NCBI RefSeq assembly: GCF_036021035.1
Contig: NZ_CP107930.1
Span: 2,480,001-2,544,000, forward strand
Direction of reading: 5' to 3'
Length of the DNA: 64,000 nucleotides
Origin: Kineococcus sp. NBC_00420
GTDB taxonomy: Bacteria; Actinomycetota; Actinomycetes; Actinomycetales; Kineococcaceae
Part shown: positions 43,233 to 52,295 of the stretch, in pieces
Position numbering within the stretch: position 1 is the first letter of the stretch
Layout: each line of letters opens with the position of its first letter
Program-made: the position numbers and the translations under genes
Notes under the pieces: generated by a model
The model's input: the letters and a program-made list of their open reading frames with translations, nothing else
Told to the model about the DNA's origin: nothing
Database searches by the model: none

Positions 43233-44404
43233 CGTCCTCCGCGACCTGGCCGCTGACCGTCCCCGCCGCCGACCTGACCGCCTGGGTGCACGGGCACCGC
43301 GACGAGATGCTCGAAGAACTCCGCGCCTACGTGGAGATCGAGACCCCCTCCGACGACCGGGCCGCCCTCGAGCGCGGGCTCGCCTTCGTCGAGGCGTGGA
43401 TCACCGGCCACCTCGGTGAACCCTCCGCCCGGACCGTGACGGACGGCGGGGAACACGGCGACACCGTCGTGCTGGACCTGCCCGGCGACCTGCCCGGCGC
43501 GCCCGTCGCGGTGCTGGCCCACTACGACACGGTCTGGCCGGTCGGAACCCTGGCGGGGATGCCGTTCTCGCTCGAGGACGACGTCCTGCGCGGCCCCGGG
43601 GTGTTCGACATGAAGTCCGGTCTCGTGCAGCTGGTCTGGGGACTGAAGGCGTTGCAGCACTTCGGGGTTCCGCGACGCACGGTGCGCCTGCTGCTCAACG
43701 GCGACGAGGAGGTCGGTTCACCGGTGGCCCGCACGGTCATCGAGGACGTCGCCCGTTCCGCCGCCGAGGTCCTGGTCCTCGAGGCCAGCGGGCCGGGGGG
43801 TGCGGTGAAGACGGCTCGCAAGGGCGTCGGCCTCTTCCAGGTCCACCTCACCGGCGTCGAGGCGCACGCCGGCCTCGACCCGACCGCCGGGGCGAGCGCG
43901 GTCCTGGCGCTGGCCCGGATCGTCCCGCAGGTCCACGCCGCGACCGACCTCGACGCCGGGACCTCGCTCAACGTCGGGGTCGTCACCGGGGGCAGCCGCC
44001 CCAACGTCACCCCCGGCACGGCCTGGGCGAGCCTCGACGTCCGGGTCACCGACCCGGCGGAACAGACGCGCATCGACAGCGTCCTCGCGAACCTCGACAC
44101 CGGCGACGAGCGGGTGACCTGTGAACTGACCGGGAGGTGGAACCGTCCCGTGATGGTCCGCACGGAGGGAACCGCCGCGCTCTACGAACGCGCCCGCGAC
44201 GTGGCGGCGGGTCTCGGGATCGACCTGGCCGAGATCGCCGTCGGTGGGGCCAGCGACGGCAACTTCGCCTCCGCCGCAGGGGCTGCCGTGCTCGACGGCC
44301 TCGGCGCGGTCGGCGGTGGTGCGCACGCCCGGTCCGAGCACGCCACGGTGTCGGGGTTGCTGGAACGCACGGCGCTGCTCGCCGCCGTCGTCGCCACCGC
44401 CTGA
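43229..44404 (+). CDS. M20-family metallopeptidase (carboxypeptidase G2-like)
   Basis: 391 aa from GTG 43229, which overlaps the tetR stop (GTGA); ATG 43220 is an alternative. Zinc-binding motifs: LAHYDTVWPVG (His, Asp), GPGVFDMKSG (Asp), LNGDEEVGS (catalytic Glu-Glu), EASGPGGAVK (ligand) and HARSEHATVS (His). The central dimerisation domain (KGVGLFQVHLTGVEAHAGL) is present. It hydrolyses C-terminal residues, folate-glutamate or acylated amino acids. The tail of tetR is coupled to it, but a functional link is not obvious. Confidence 0.9.
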   Translation: MTSSATWPLTVPAADLTAWVHGHRDEMLEELRAYVEIETPSDDRAALERGLAFVEAWITGHLGEPSARTVTDGGEHGDTVVLDLPGDLPGAPVAVLAHYDTVWPVGTLAGMPFSLEDDVLRGPGVFDMKSGLVQLVWGLKALQHFGVPRRTVRLLLNGDEEVGSPVARTVIEDVARSAAEVLVLEASGPGGAVKTARKGVGLFQVHLTGVEAHAGLDPTAGASAVLALARIVPQVHAATDLDAGTSLNVGVVTGGSRPNVTPGTAWASLDVRVTDPAEQTRIDSVLANLDTGDERVTCELTGRWNRPVMVRTEGTAALYERARDVAAGLGIDLAEIAVGGASDGNFASAAGAAVLDGLGAVGGGAHARSEHATVSGLLERTALLAAVVATA

Positions 44405-44433
44405 CCGCTGGTTCCTCGCTCCGACGCGACGGG

Positions 44434-44439
44434 TAGCTT
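44434..44439 (+). promoter_or_regulatory. -10 element of leaderless GH32 transcript
   Basis: TAGCTT, seven bases, then GTG 44447. No ribosome-binding site is present between the M20 stop codon and this start. Confidence 0.55.
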
Positions 44440-44446
44440 TCGCGGC

Positions 44447-45736
44447 GTGGACTTCCGCCCGCACGCGCACTTCACCGCCGAGGACACGTGGCTGAACGAC
44501 CCGAACGGGCTGCTCTTCCACGACGGCCGCTGGCACCTGTTCTTCCAGAACAACCCCGAGGGGCCGGACTGGGGGAACATGTCCTGGGGTCACGCCTCCT
44601 CCGCGGACCTCGTGCACTGGGACCGGTTGCCGCTGGCGATCCCGCACGAAGGCCCCGAGGCCGTCTTCTCGGGCAGCGCAGTGGTCGACGGGTCACGGAT
44701 CGCGGCGATCTACACCAGCGCCTACGACGACGGGAGGCAGGCGCAGTCGCTCGCCTGGAGCAGCGACGGCGTGACGTTCACGAAGGAGGCGTCGAACCCC
44801 GTCCTGGACCGTGCGTCGACGGGTTTCCGCGACCCCAAGGTGTTCCGGTACGACGACCACTGGGTGATGGTCGCCGTCGAGGCGGACGAACGCCTCGTCG
44901 TGCTGTACCGCTCCGAGGACCTCCTCGACTGGGAGTTCCTGAGCAGTTTCGACGACGGCACGACCACCGGGATCTGGGAGTGCCCCGACCTGTTCCCGCT
45001 CCCCCTGGACGGTGACGACTCCGGGGACCCGGACGACGTCCGCTGGGTGCTCCTGCTCAGCGTCAACGGCCCCGACGGGTCGGACGTCGTGTACCGCGTC
45101 GGTTCCTTCGACGGGGTACACCTCGACGTCGGCCCACCGCGGAGCCTGGACGCCGGCCCGGACGTCTACGCCGCGGCGACCTGGACCGACGCGCCCGACG
45201 GCCGCCGCGTCCTGCTGGGCTGGATGGCCGATCCCGACTACGCGGGCTCGACCCCCACCGCCCCGTGGCGGGGTGCGATGACGCTGCCCCGTGAACTGTC
45301 GCTGTGCACCGTCGACGGATCGCCGACCCTGCGGCAACGGGTTCCGGAGGAGGTCACCGGACGACTCGTCCACGAGGTCGGGGAGCTCCCCGGCACCGAC
45401 TGCGTCGTGGTCTGCCGGTTCGCGGGCGACGCCTCCTGGGAGTTCGGCGCGGGCGAGGCGGTCCTCCGCGTCGCCGTCGAGGGCCACGAGCTCGTGGTGG
45501 ACCGGCGAACCTCAGGGCTCGTCGACTTCCACCCGTCCTTCCCCCGCGTGACCCGCTCCCCGCTGCCGCCGGGCACCGCAGAACTCGCGGTCCACCTCGA
45601 CCGCTGTTCGGTCGAGGTGTTCGCCGGCGGCACCTCGAGCACCCACCTGGTCTTCCCGACCCAGCCCTACCGCGAGATCACGGGCACCGCCGGGTTCCGC
45701 GTCCTCGTCCCCACCCCTCAGGAGGAAACACCGTGA
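44447..45736 (+). CDS. Glycoside hydrolase family 32 (levanase/invertase/fructanase-like)
   Basis: 429 aa without a signal peptide. Nucleophile motif WLNDPNG (Asp18), transition-state Asp129 in FRDPKVF, acid/base Glu178 in WECPDLF, followed by the C-terminal beta-sandwich. The enzyme should cleave fructose from sucrose, sucrose-6-phosphate or fructans inside the cell, because no export signal is seen. The following esterase gene overlaps it by four bases. Confidence 0.92.
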   Translation: MDFRPHAHFTAEDTWLNDPNGLLFHDGRWHLFFQNNPEGPDWGNMSWGHASSADLVHWDRLPLAIPHEGPEAVFSGSAVVDGSRIAAIYTSAYDDGRQAQSLAWSSDGVTFTKEASNPVLDRASTGFRDPKVFRYDDHWVMVAVEADERLVVLYRSEDLLDWEFLSSFDDGTTTGIWECPDLFPLPLDGDDSGDPDDVRWVLLLSVNGPDGSDVVYRVGSFDGVHLDVGPPRSLDAGPDVYAAATWTDAPDGRRVLLGWMADPDYAGSTPTAPWRGAMTLPRELSLCTVDGSPTLRQRVPEEVTGRLVHEVGELPGTDCVVVCRFAGDASWEFGAGEAVLRVAVEGHELVVDRRTSGLVDFHPSFPRVTRSPLPPGTAELAVHLDRCSVEVFAGGTSSTHLVFPTQPYREITGTAGFRVLVPTPQEETP

Positions 45737-46668
45737 GCACGCTCCACCTGGTCGATCCCGAACTCCGCGACATCCTCGACCTGCTGCCGGCCCGGAACTT
45801 CACCGTCGAGGAACTCCCCGCGGTGCGCGCCGCGGCGGCGCAGCTGCCCCTGCCGGAGCTCCCGCCGGGACTCACCGTCGACGAGGTCCGGGTTCCGCGT
45901 GACGCCGCCCCCGACGTCCGGGTCCTGGTGACCCGCCCCACCGCACTGCCCGCGGGCGCCCCGGCGTTGGTGTGGATCCACGGCGGTGGCTACGTCGTCG
46001 GCAGCGCCGACAGCGACCAGTTGAACGCCGCCCAGCTCGCCCTGGGCGTCGGGATGGTCGTCGTCTCGGTCGACTACGGACTGGCCCCGGAGAACCCGCA
46101 CCCCGGGCCGGTCGAGGACTGCTACGCCGCGCTGCGCTGGCTGCACGGGAACGCCGACGACCTCGGGGTCGACCGCAGCCGGATCGCCATCGGGGGTGGC
46201 AGCGCCGGTGGCGGACTGGCCGCCGCGCTCGGCCTGCTCGCGCGCGACCGGGGCGAGGTTCCCGTCGCGTTCCAGTACCTCGTCTTCCCCATGATCGACG
46301 ACCGGACGGTCACCCGGGAGGCCAACCCGACCACGGGGGAGTTCGTCTGGACCCGGGCCTCGAACGCCTTCGGCTGGCGCACGTTGCTGGGCGCGGAACC
46401 CGGCAGCGACGGGGTCTCCCCGTACGCGGCGGCCGCCCGCGCCGAGGACCTGACCGGGCTCCCACCCACGTTCCTCGAGGTCGGCAGCCTCGACCTCTTC
46501 CTCGACGAGGACGTCGAGTTCGCGCTGCGCCTCGTCCGGGCCGGGGTTCCGACGGAACTCCACGTCTACCCCGGCGCGTTCCACGGCTACCAGATGGTGG
46601 CGACCTCGACCGTCGCCCGGACCTCCGGAGAACTCGGCGTCAGCGCCCTGCGCCGGGCCCTGGGCTGA
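45733..46668 (+). CDS. Alpha/beta-hydrolase (HSL-type esterase)
   Basis: 311 aa from GTG 45733 (AGGAGG upstream; GTGA overlap with GH32). Complete hormone-sensitive-lipase triad: HGGGYV oxyanion motif, GGGSAGGG with the nucleophilic serine, Asp in GSLDLFLDED and His in YPGAFHGY. Likely acts on short acyl esters, for example acetylated sugars in line with GH32. Unlike the homologue at 36047-37153, its serine is present. The last 28 bp overlap the convergent GNAT gene. Confidence 0.9.
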   Translation: MSTLHLVDPELRDILDLLPARNFTVEELPAVRAAAAQLPLPELPPGLTVDEVRVPRDAAPDVRVLVTRPTALPAGAPALVWIHGGGYVVGSADSDQLNAAQLALGVGMVVVSVDYGLAPENPHPGPVEDCYAALRWLHGNADDLGVDRSRIAIGGGSAGGGLAAALGLLARDRGEVPVAFQYLVFPMIDDRTVTREANPTTGEFVWTRASNAFGWRTLLGAEPGSDGVSPYAAAARAEDLTGLPPTFLEVGSLDLFLDEDVEFALRLVRAGVPTELHVYPGAFHGYQMVATSTVARTSGELGVSALRRALG

Positions 46669-47176
46669 GTTCCCGGTCGACGTAGGCGATCCGCACCACC
46701 CCGTCGCTGGCGTCCACGCGGGGTCCCTCCGGGCGCAACCCGAGGCGGCGCGCGACCCGCCGCGAGGGTTCGTTGGTCGCCAGGACCCAGGCCACGACGA
46801 CGGTCTCGGGTTCGGCGGCGTGGGCGGCGTCCAGCCCGGCCCGGCCCAGCGCCACGGCGAAACCCCTCCGCTGGTGGGGGACGGCGATGCGGTACGACAG
46901 GTTCCACATCCCGGTCCGGTGCTTCTGGACCCCGCCGACACCGACGAGTTCCCCCGTGGCGTCCAGGCGCACCGACCAGTAGCTCAACCCGTCGCTCGAC
47001 CACCGGGCCGCCGCCCGCTCCAGCCAGGAGCGGGTCGTCGCGGGTTCGACGTGGCGACCCGACGGGTCGAACCACCACCCCTCGGGGTCGGACATGATCG
47101 GGAACAGCTCGTCCGCGTCGGCGGGGTCCGCCGGGTCGAAGCGCAGCACCGGAAACCCCTCGACGTCCACCACCAC
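46640..47176 (-). CDS. GNAT-family N-acetyltransferase
   Basis: 178 aa from GTG 47176. RimJ-like GNAT: RSWLERAAARWSSDGLSYWSVRLDATGELVGVGGV, then NLSYRIAVPHQRRGFAVALGRAGL (acetyl-CoA loop Q-R-R-G-x-A) and ATNEPSRRVARRLGLRPEG. Acceptor unknown. Divergent from the threonine leader peptide. Three GTG codons in a row make the exact start uncertain. Confidence 0.85.
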   Translation of the reverse strand: MVVDVEGFPVLRFDPADPADADELFPIMSDPEGWWFDPSGRHVEPATTRSWLERAAARWSSDGLSYWSVRLDATGELVGVGGVQKHRTGMWNLSYRIAVPHQRRGFAVALGRAGLDAAHAAEPETVVVAWVLATNEPSRRVARRLGLRPEGPRVDASDGVVRIAYVDRELSPGPGAGR

Positions 47177-47196
47177 ATCGTGGCACGCTCGGTCTC

Positions 47197-47259
47197 GTGA
47201 AGTTCAGTCCGTCCGACACGACGACGCCGGTGCACCTCCGGCGTCGCGGACAGCGCTGA
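47197..47259 (+). CDS. Leader peptide with three consecutive threonine codons (attenuator of the thrS paralogue)
   Basis: GTG 47197, then KFSPSDTTTPVHLRRRGQR and TGA 47257-47259; 20 codons. Codons 8-10 (47218-47226) are ACG ACG ACG. It sits 90 bp upstream of a gene for threonyl-tRNA synthetase, with one hairpin over the Thr codons and a second terminator-like hairpin after it. This is the arrangement of ribosome-dependent attenuation: stalling at Thr codons when charged tRNA-Thr is scarce would permit readthrough. Confidence 0.75.
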   Translation: MKFSPSDTTTPVHLRRRGQR

Positions 47260-47303
47260 GCTGATCCGACTTTCCGAGCCCCGGGGGACCTTCCCCGGGG
47301 CTC
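47222..47303 (+). promoter_or_regulatory. Transcription attenuator: alternative hairpins upstream of thrS paralogue
   Basis: Hairpin 1: CGACGCCGG (47222-47230) with CCGGCGTCG (47238-47246). Terminator: GAGCCCCGGGG (47276-47286) with CCCCGGGGCTC (47293-47303), loop 6 nt, followed by a C/T-rich stretch. Antiterminator candidate: CCTCCGG (47235-47241) with CCGGGGG (47281-47287), seven pairs including one G-U, which excludes both other hairpins. A ribosome halted at the Thr codons would cover the left arm of hairpin 1 and favour the antiterminator. Confidence 0.7.
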
Positions 47304-47348
47304 TCCTCGTGCCACCGGCAGGTTCCCCTCCACCCTGAGGAGAACCCC

Positions 47349-48551
47349 TTGTCCCGTGACCACTCGGCCCTCGGCCGCGAACTCGACCTCTTCGACACCT
47401 CCCCCCTCGTCGGGCCCGGTCTGCCGCTGTGGCTGCCCGACGGCGGTGTCGTCCGCGGGGAACTCGAACGCTTCGCCCTGGAACTCTCGCTGCGCAGCGG
47501 CTGCCGGCGGGTCCACACCCCCGTCCTCGCGAAGCGCGGGCTCTTCGAACGCTCGGGGCACTGGCAGAAGTTCGCCGCCGACATGTTCCCGCCCGTGCGG
47601 GTCGGCGACGAGGACTTCGTCCTGCGACCGGCGAACTGCCCGCACCACACCCAGGTCTACGCCGCCCGCCCGCACAGCTACCGCGACCTGCCGGTCCGCT
47701 ACGCCGAGCTCGGGTCGATGTTCCGCAGCGAACTCTCCGGCGTCCTCGTCGGGCTGCGCCGCGTGCGCCAGATCAGCCTCGACGACGCCCACGTCTTCTG
47801 CCGACCCGACCAGGTCGTCGCCGAGGTGCGGACCGCCCTGGACGCGATCCGGGAGGCCTACGCCGTGCTGGGGCTGGAGATCCGCCGGCTGCGCCTGTCC
47901 GTGCGCGGGCCCGGCGGCGGCCACCTCGGCGACGACGACCGGTGGCAGCGGGCCGAGGACCAACTGCGCGAGGCCCTCGGCGACGACGAGCACGAGATCG
48001 GCGTCGGCGAGGCCGCGTTCTACGGCCCGAAGATCGACGTGCAGGTCGCCGACGCGGCCGGTCGGGAGGAGACCCTCTCCACCGTCCAGGTCGACCACGT
48101 CCAGCCGGAGCGGTTCGACCTGCACTACGTCGGCGAGGACGGCCGCCGGCACCGCCCCGTGATGGTCCACCGCGCTCTGCTGAGCTCGATGGAGCGCCTC
48201 GTGGCGATGCTGCTCGAACGCGACGGGGGCCGGCTCCCGTTCTGGCTCGCGCCGGTCCAGCTCCGGCTGCTGCCGGTCAGCGGCGACCGGCACGGCGAGC
48301 ACGCCCGCGCCCTCGCCGCCCGGTTCGCGGGGGTGCGCGTCGACGTGGTCGACGACGGTCCGCTGCCCCGTCGGATCCGGGACGCCCGCGCCCGGCGCGT
48401 GCCCGTCGTCGCCGTGGTCGGCGACGCCGAGGTCGCGGCGGACGCCCTCGCCATCGGCCGTCCGGCGGTCCGGGTGCCGCTCGCGCAGGTGCAGGCCCGG
48501 CTGGCGGAGGCGGTGCGGCACCGGGAGGCGGGGCGGATCCGGTTCGACTAG
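47349..48551 (+). CDS. thrS: Threonyl-tRNA synthetase paralogue without TGS and editing domains
   Basis: 400 aa from TTG 47349 (GAGGAG upstream). Only the class II catalytic core and the anticodon-binding domain are present: motif 2 RYAELGSMFRSELSGVLVGLRRVRQ, zinc ligands Cys (RPANCPHH), His (DDAHVFC) and His (MVHRALLSSMERL), then WLAPVQLRLLPVS starting the HGTP anticodon domain. Full-length bacterial ThrRS has ~640-690 aa with N-terminal TGS and proofreading domains; both are missing here, so mischarged Ser-tRNA-Thr could not be cleared by this enzyme. It probably is a conditional second copy, switched on by the Thr leader. Ends sharing CTAG with the convergent gene. Confidence 0.92.
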   Translation: MSRDHSALGRELDLFDTSPLVGPGLPLWLPDGGVVRGELERFALELSLRSGCRRVHTPVLAKRGLFERSGHWQKFAADMFPPVRVGDEDFVLRPANCPHHTQVYAARPHSYRDLPVRYAELGSMFRSELSGVLVGLRRVRQISLDDAHVFCRPDQVVAEVRTALDAIREAYAVLGLEIRRLRLSVRGPGGGHLGDDDRWQRAEDQLREALGDDEHEIGVGEAAFYGPKIDVQVADAAGREETLSTVQVDHVQPERFDLHYVGEDGRRHRPVMVHRALLSSMERLVAMLLERDGGRLPFWLAPVQLRLLPVSGDRHGEHARALAARFAGVRVDVVDDGPLPRRIRDARARRVPVVAVVGDAEVAADALAIGRPAVRVPLAQVQARLAEAVRHREAGRIRFD

Positions 48552-50839
48552 GGCCGTGGGTCGAGGGTGACCTGCGCGCGGCGCTCGTCGCACCACCGCT
48601 CGAACTGGGCGGCCGGGACGGCGGGACTGTGCAGGTAGCCCTGCACGAGGTCGCAGCCGAGGCGCGTGAGTTCGCGGAGGGTGTCGATGTCCTCCACGCC
48701 CTCCGCGACGACCCGCGCCCCGAGCCGGTGCGCGAGCTCGATGGTCGAGACGATCACGGCCTCGGCGCGCGGGTCGGTGCCGATCCCCGTCACGAAGCTG
48801 CGGTCGAGCTTGACCTCGTCGAACTCGCGCTGGCGGAAGTACCCGAGCGAGGAGTAGCCCGTCCCGAAGTCGTCGATGCTCAGCGACAACCCCATCTCGG
48901 AGAACTCCCGCAGCACCGCGAGGCTCACCCCGGAACCCTCCATCGCGACCGTCTCGGTGATCTCGAGCGCCAGGGCCGTGGTCGGCGCGCCGTGGGCCTG
49001 CAGGACCCGGGCGACCCGGGCGGGCAGGTCGACGTCCCCGAGGTTCGTGGCGGAGAGGTTGACGGCGACCCGCACCGCGCGGCCGTCGCGGTGCCAGGTC
49101 GCCGCGACGCGGACGGCCTCGTCGATGACCCAGGCGGTGAGGGCGTGCATCAGCCCGTGCCGTTCCACCAGACCGAGGAACGTCAGCGGGGGCAGGAGTC
49201 CGTGGTCGGGGTGCTGCCAGCGCACGAGGGCCTCGGCCCCCTCGACCTCACCGTCGTCGGTGCGCACCTGCGGCTGGAAGTGCAGCAGCAGCGCCCCGGC
49301 CCGCAGCCGGTCGTCCGCGTCGGCCTCGGTGTCGAGGTCGAGGCAGGTCCGCAGCTGCTCGACGAGGAGCAGTTCTCCGGGGAGTCCGCCGGAGGTCGCG
49401 GCGGAGTGGACCTCCACCCGGTCACCGTGCCGCTTGGCGGCGATGAGCGCGAGGTCGGCGACGTGCAGGAGTTCCGCCGCGGTCCCCGCGTGACCGGGGT
49501 GGGCGGCGACCCCCACGCTGCACCCGACGTGGATGCGCTGACCGTCGAAGGAGTACGTGCCGCTGACGCGGGCGTGCGCGGCCCGGACCGATTCCGCGGC
49601 CGCCTCGAGGTCGCGGGGCAGCAGGACGGCGAGCTCGTCGCCCCCGAGCCGGGCGACGACCGCTTCCGAGGGCAGCGCGGCACGCAACCGGGCGACGACC
49701 TGGCACAGCAGGTCGTCGCCGGCCGCGTGACCCAGCGACTCGTTGACGGCCTTGAACCGGTCGAGGTCGAAGAGGGCGAGGACCAGGTCCCCGCCCTCCC
49801 CGACCCGCCGGTCGGCCTCCTCCAGCAGCGCCCGCCGGTTCGGGGCGCCGGTGAGGTCGTCGACGAGCGCGGCGCGCCGGAACCGCTCCAGGTCCAGCAG
49901 GTCCCGCTGTCCGGCGACGAACAACCCGATGCCGCCGGCGAGCGCCACGAGGGCGAGGCCGGCGGTGAGGGGGTCGGGACGGCCGACCGCGACCGCGAAC
50001 AGCAGCAGTGCGGCCCCGGGGACCGTGACGAGCGGGACGACCTGCAGGGTCCGGCCGTCGCGGTGGGTGGTGCGGACGGGTCGAGCCGGCATCCAGGCGG
50101 TGATCGCGACGGCGAGGAGACCACCGACCCAGGCGACGTCGAACCCGATCCCGAAGGTCGGGGCGGTCCCGCCGCTGGCCAGCAGCACGGCGGAGTAGCC
50201 GATGTCGCCGGCGTCGAAGACGGCGAGCCCGCCGGCCAGGACCCACCACCGGCGGTCGCTGCCGCTGGTGGCGGCGACGACGACGGCGCAGACGGCGAGG
50301 ATCAGGTCCCCCGACGGCAGGTACAGCCACCACCCGGCGTCGAAGGCGGGGATCCCGGTGAGGGCGGCGAGCGGGGCGGCGACGAAACGGGTCACCAGAC
50401 CGGCGAGCAGAACGAGCACGGTCACGACTTCGAGGGCGTACCCGCGACGCTGCACCCGGTGCGGCCAGAGCAGTCGCCCGACGGCCCGCAGCCAGAACAC
50501 GTACCCGACGACGTAGCCGGCCTCGAGGGCGGTGAGGGCGACGTCGCTGCCGTTGACGGTGTCGAGGACGTCGACGGCGATCTCGGTGGCCGTGTAGATC
50601 GACCAGCCGACGGCGAACTCCCGCCAGGCCCGTGCTTCGCCGTCGGCGATCCGGGTCCGCATCCACAGCCCGGCGACGGCGAGGAGCTCGACCGTGGAAC
50701 CGAGCCAGGTGTCCAGCGTCCGTCCGGCGTCGTGGGCGAAGAGGGTCAGCAGCGCGTAGGCGACCCAGCCGAGCACCGCGACGGTGAGGACGCACCGGGG
50801 CGCACTCCACCTCGAGGTCGGCGTGGAGCGGAGCGGCAC
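48548..50839 (-). CDS. Membrane GGDEF-EAL protein (likely c-di-GMP phosphodiesterase)
   Basis: 763 aa from GTG 50839. About eight membrane segments, then GGDEF with active site GGDEL and no RxxD I-site, then a complete EAL domain (GAEALVRWQHP, VNLSATNL, SIDDFGTGYSSLGYF, KLDRSFV, VAEGVED). Predicted to hydrolyse c-di-GMP. It has the same domain order, similar membrane part and closely similar EAL region as the protein at 33578-35887: a paralogue pair in one window. Stop codon overlaps the convergent thrS stop by two bases. Confidence 0.9.
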   Translation of the reverse strand: MPLRSTPTSRWSAPRCVLTVAVLGWVAYALLTLFAHDAGRTLDTWLGSTVELLAVAGLWMRTRIADGEARAWREFAVGWSIYTATEIAVDVLDTVNGSDVALTALEAGYVVGYVFWLRAVGRLLWPHRVQRRGYALEVVTVLVLLAGLVTRFVAAPLAALTGIPAFDAGWWLYLPSGDLILAVCAVVVAATSGSDRRWWVLAGGLAVFDAGDIGYSAVLLASGGTAPTFGIGFDVAWVGGLLAVAITAWMPARPVRTTHRDGRTLQVVPLVTVPGAALLLFAVAVGRPDPLTAGLALVALAGGIGLFVAGQRDLLDLERFRRAALVDDLTGAPNRRALLEEADRRVGEGGDLVLALFDLDRFKAVNESLGHAAGDDLLCQVVARLRAALPSEAVVARLGGDELAVLLPRDLEAAAESVRAAHARVSGTYSFDGQRIHVGCSVGVAAHPGHAGTAAELLHVADLALIAAKRHGDRVEVHSAATSGGLPGELLLVEQLRTCLDLDTEADADDRLRAGALLLHFQPQVRTDDGEVEGAEALVRWQHPDHGLLPPLTFLGLVERHGLMHALTAWVIDEAVRVAATWHRDGRAVRVAVNLSATNLGDVDLPARVARVLQAHGAPTTALALEITETVAMEGSGVSLAVLREFSEMGLSLSIDDFGTGYSSLGYFRQREFDEVKLDRSFVTGIGTDPRAEAVIVSTIELAHRLGARVVAEGVEDIDTLRELTRLGCDLVQGYLHSPAVPAAQFERWCDERRAQVTLDPRP

Positions 50840-50932
50840 CCTGGGTGTATCGGGATCTTCGTGGCCGCCTTGAGCGCGGAGAGCGTCTTCCGCTGCACTC
50901 GCACAACCATCACGGCGGAAGGCCCGCCAAGG

Positions 50933-52288
50933 TCACCCGGCGAGCGCCGCCGCGGTCTCCCGACGACGGGCGAGGACGGGCTGCGCGGCCAGGACACCGG
51001 CCATCGCGACGGCGACGGCCAGCGGGACGATTCCGCAGACGGCCATCCCGGCGCGGACCCCGACGTGCTCGGTGATCCAGCCGACGATCGGTCCGCCGAT
51101 GGGGGTGCCGCCCATGAAGACGAGGACGTAGAGACCCATGACGCGGCCGCGGTACTCCTGGTCGACCCAGAGCTGGACGGAGGAGTTCGCGATGGCCTGG
51201 AAGGCGAGGTTGGTGACGCCCATGACGACGAGCACCACCATGAACGTCGCGAGGTTCGGGGCGAACGCGGCGAGGGTCTGGGCGGCGCCGAACGCCGCGC
51301 CGAGGAGGAGGATCAACCGCAGCCGGGAGTGGCTGCGTCCGCCCGCGATCAGCGCTCCGGCGATGGATCCCACGGCCAGGACGATGTTGAAGGTGCCGTA
51401 GAGCCCGGCGCCGGCGTGGAACGTCTCCGAGGCCATCGCGGTGAGGACGACCGGGAAGTTCAGGCCGAAGGTGCCGAAGACGCCGACGAGGGCGATGGTC
51501 CAGCCGACGTGCGGGCGGTCGGCGACGTAGCGCAGGGCCGAGCGCAGCTGCCCCTTGGCCCGCGGCAGCGCGGTGACCGGGCGCAGTTCGGCGGTGTTCA
51601 TGCTGGCGAGGGTGATCGTCGGGCCGACGTAGAGCAGGGCGTTGACGGCGAACGCCCAGCCGGAGCCGACGGTGCCGATGAGGACGCTCGACACGGCGGG
51701 GCCGACGAGGCGGGTCGTCTGGAAGACCGCCGCGTTGAGTGCGACCGCGTTGCGGATGTGCTCCGCGGGAACGACTTCGCCGACGAAGGCCTGCCGGGTG
51801 GGGTTGTCGAGGGCGATGACGAACCCGGTGACGACGGCCAGGGCGTAGATGGTCCCGACGGTGATGTTCCCGCTGATCGTGAGCACGGCCAGCGTGGTGG
51901 CGATGCTCGCGCTGCACAGCTGGGTGATGAGCAGGATGTTCCGCTTGGGGTAGCGGTCGGCGATCATCCCGCCGTACATCCCGAAGACGAGGATGGGCAG
52001 GAAGGTCAGCGCCATCGTGATGCCGACGGCGGCCGGGGAGTGCGTGAGTTCCAGCGTGAGCCAGTCGAGGGCGATGTTCTGGACCCAGACGCCGGTGTTG
52101 GCGAAGGCCTGCCCCGTGGCGTAGATCCGGAAGTTGCGGACGCGCAGGGCGGCGAACGTCGCTCGGCCCCTGGACTCTCGTGCGGTGGTTCCGGTGGGAT
52201 CTGCAGTTGCCTCGGCGGCTGCCGGTGTCACGACCTGAGTACCTCTCGAGCTGACCATCTGGTTCCGACCACTGTGCGTCACCATCAT
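50933..52288 (-). CDS. MFS transporter (MFS_3/EntS-like exporter)
   Basis: 451 aa; ATG 52258 is an alternative to 52288. ALRVRNFRIYATGQAFANTGVWVQNIALDWLTLELTHSPAAVG, GGMIADRYPKRNILLITQ, ALDNPTRQAFVGEVVP and VDQEYRGRVMGLYVLVFMGGTPIGGPIVG are signatures of the EntS/MFS_3 group, which exports siderophores or macrolides. Around twelve membrane segments. Divergent from a LysR-family gene, with two palindromes in the 85-bp gap, so LysR control is likely. Confidence 0.9.
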   Translation of the reverse strand: MMVTHSGRNQMVSSRGTQVVTPAAAEATADPTGTTARESRGRATFAALRVRNFRIYATGQAFANTGVWVQNIALDWLTLELTHSPAAVGITMALTFLPILVFGMYGGMIADRYPKRNILLITQLCSASIATTLAVLTISGNITVGTIYALAVVTGFVIALDNPTRQAFVGEVVPAEHIRNAVALNAAVFQTTRLVGPAVSSVLIGTVGSGWAFAVNALLYVGPTITLASMNTAELRPVTALPRAKGQLRSALRYVADRPHVGWTIALVGVFGTFGLNFPVVLTAMASETFHAGAGLYGTFNIVLAVGSIAGALIAGGRSHSRLRLILLLGAAFGAAQTLAAFAPNLATFMVVLVVMGVTNLAFQAIANSSVQLWVDQEYRGRVMGLYVLVFMGGTPIGGPIVGWITEHVGVRAGMAVCGIVPLAVAVAMAGVLAAQPVLARRRETAAALAG

Positions 52289-52295
52289 CGGCCGA

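Noticed and set aside
47197-47348. T-box riboswitch upstream of the thrS paralogue
   Set aside because: I found no GGTGGNACCGCG-type T-box sequence or specifier stem; the in-frame Thr-Thr-Thr leader peptide explains the region better.
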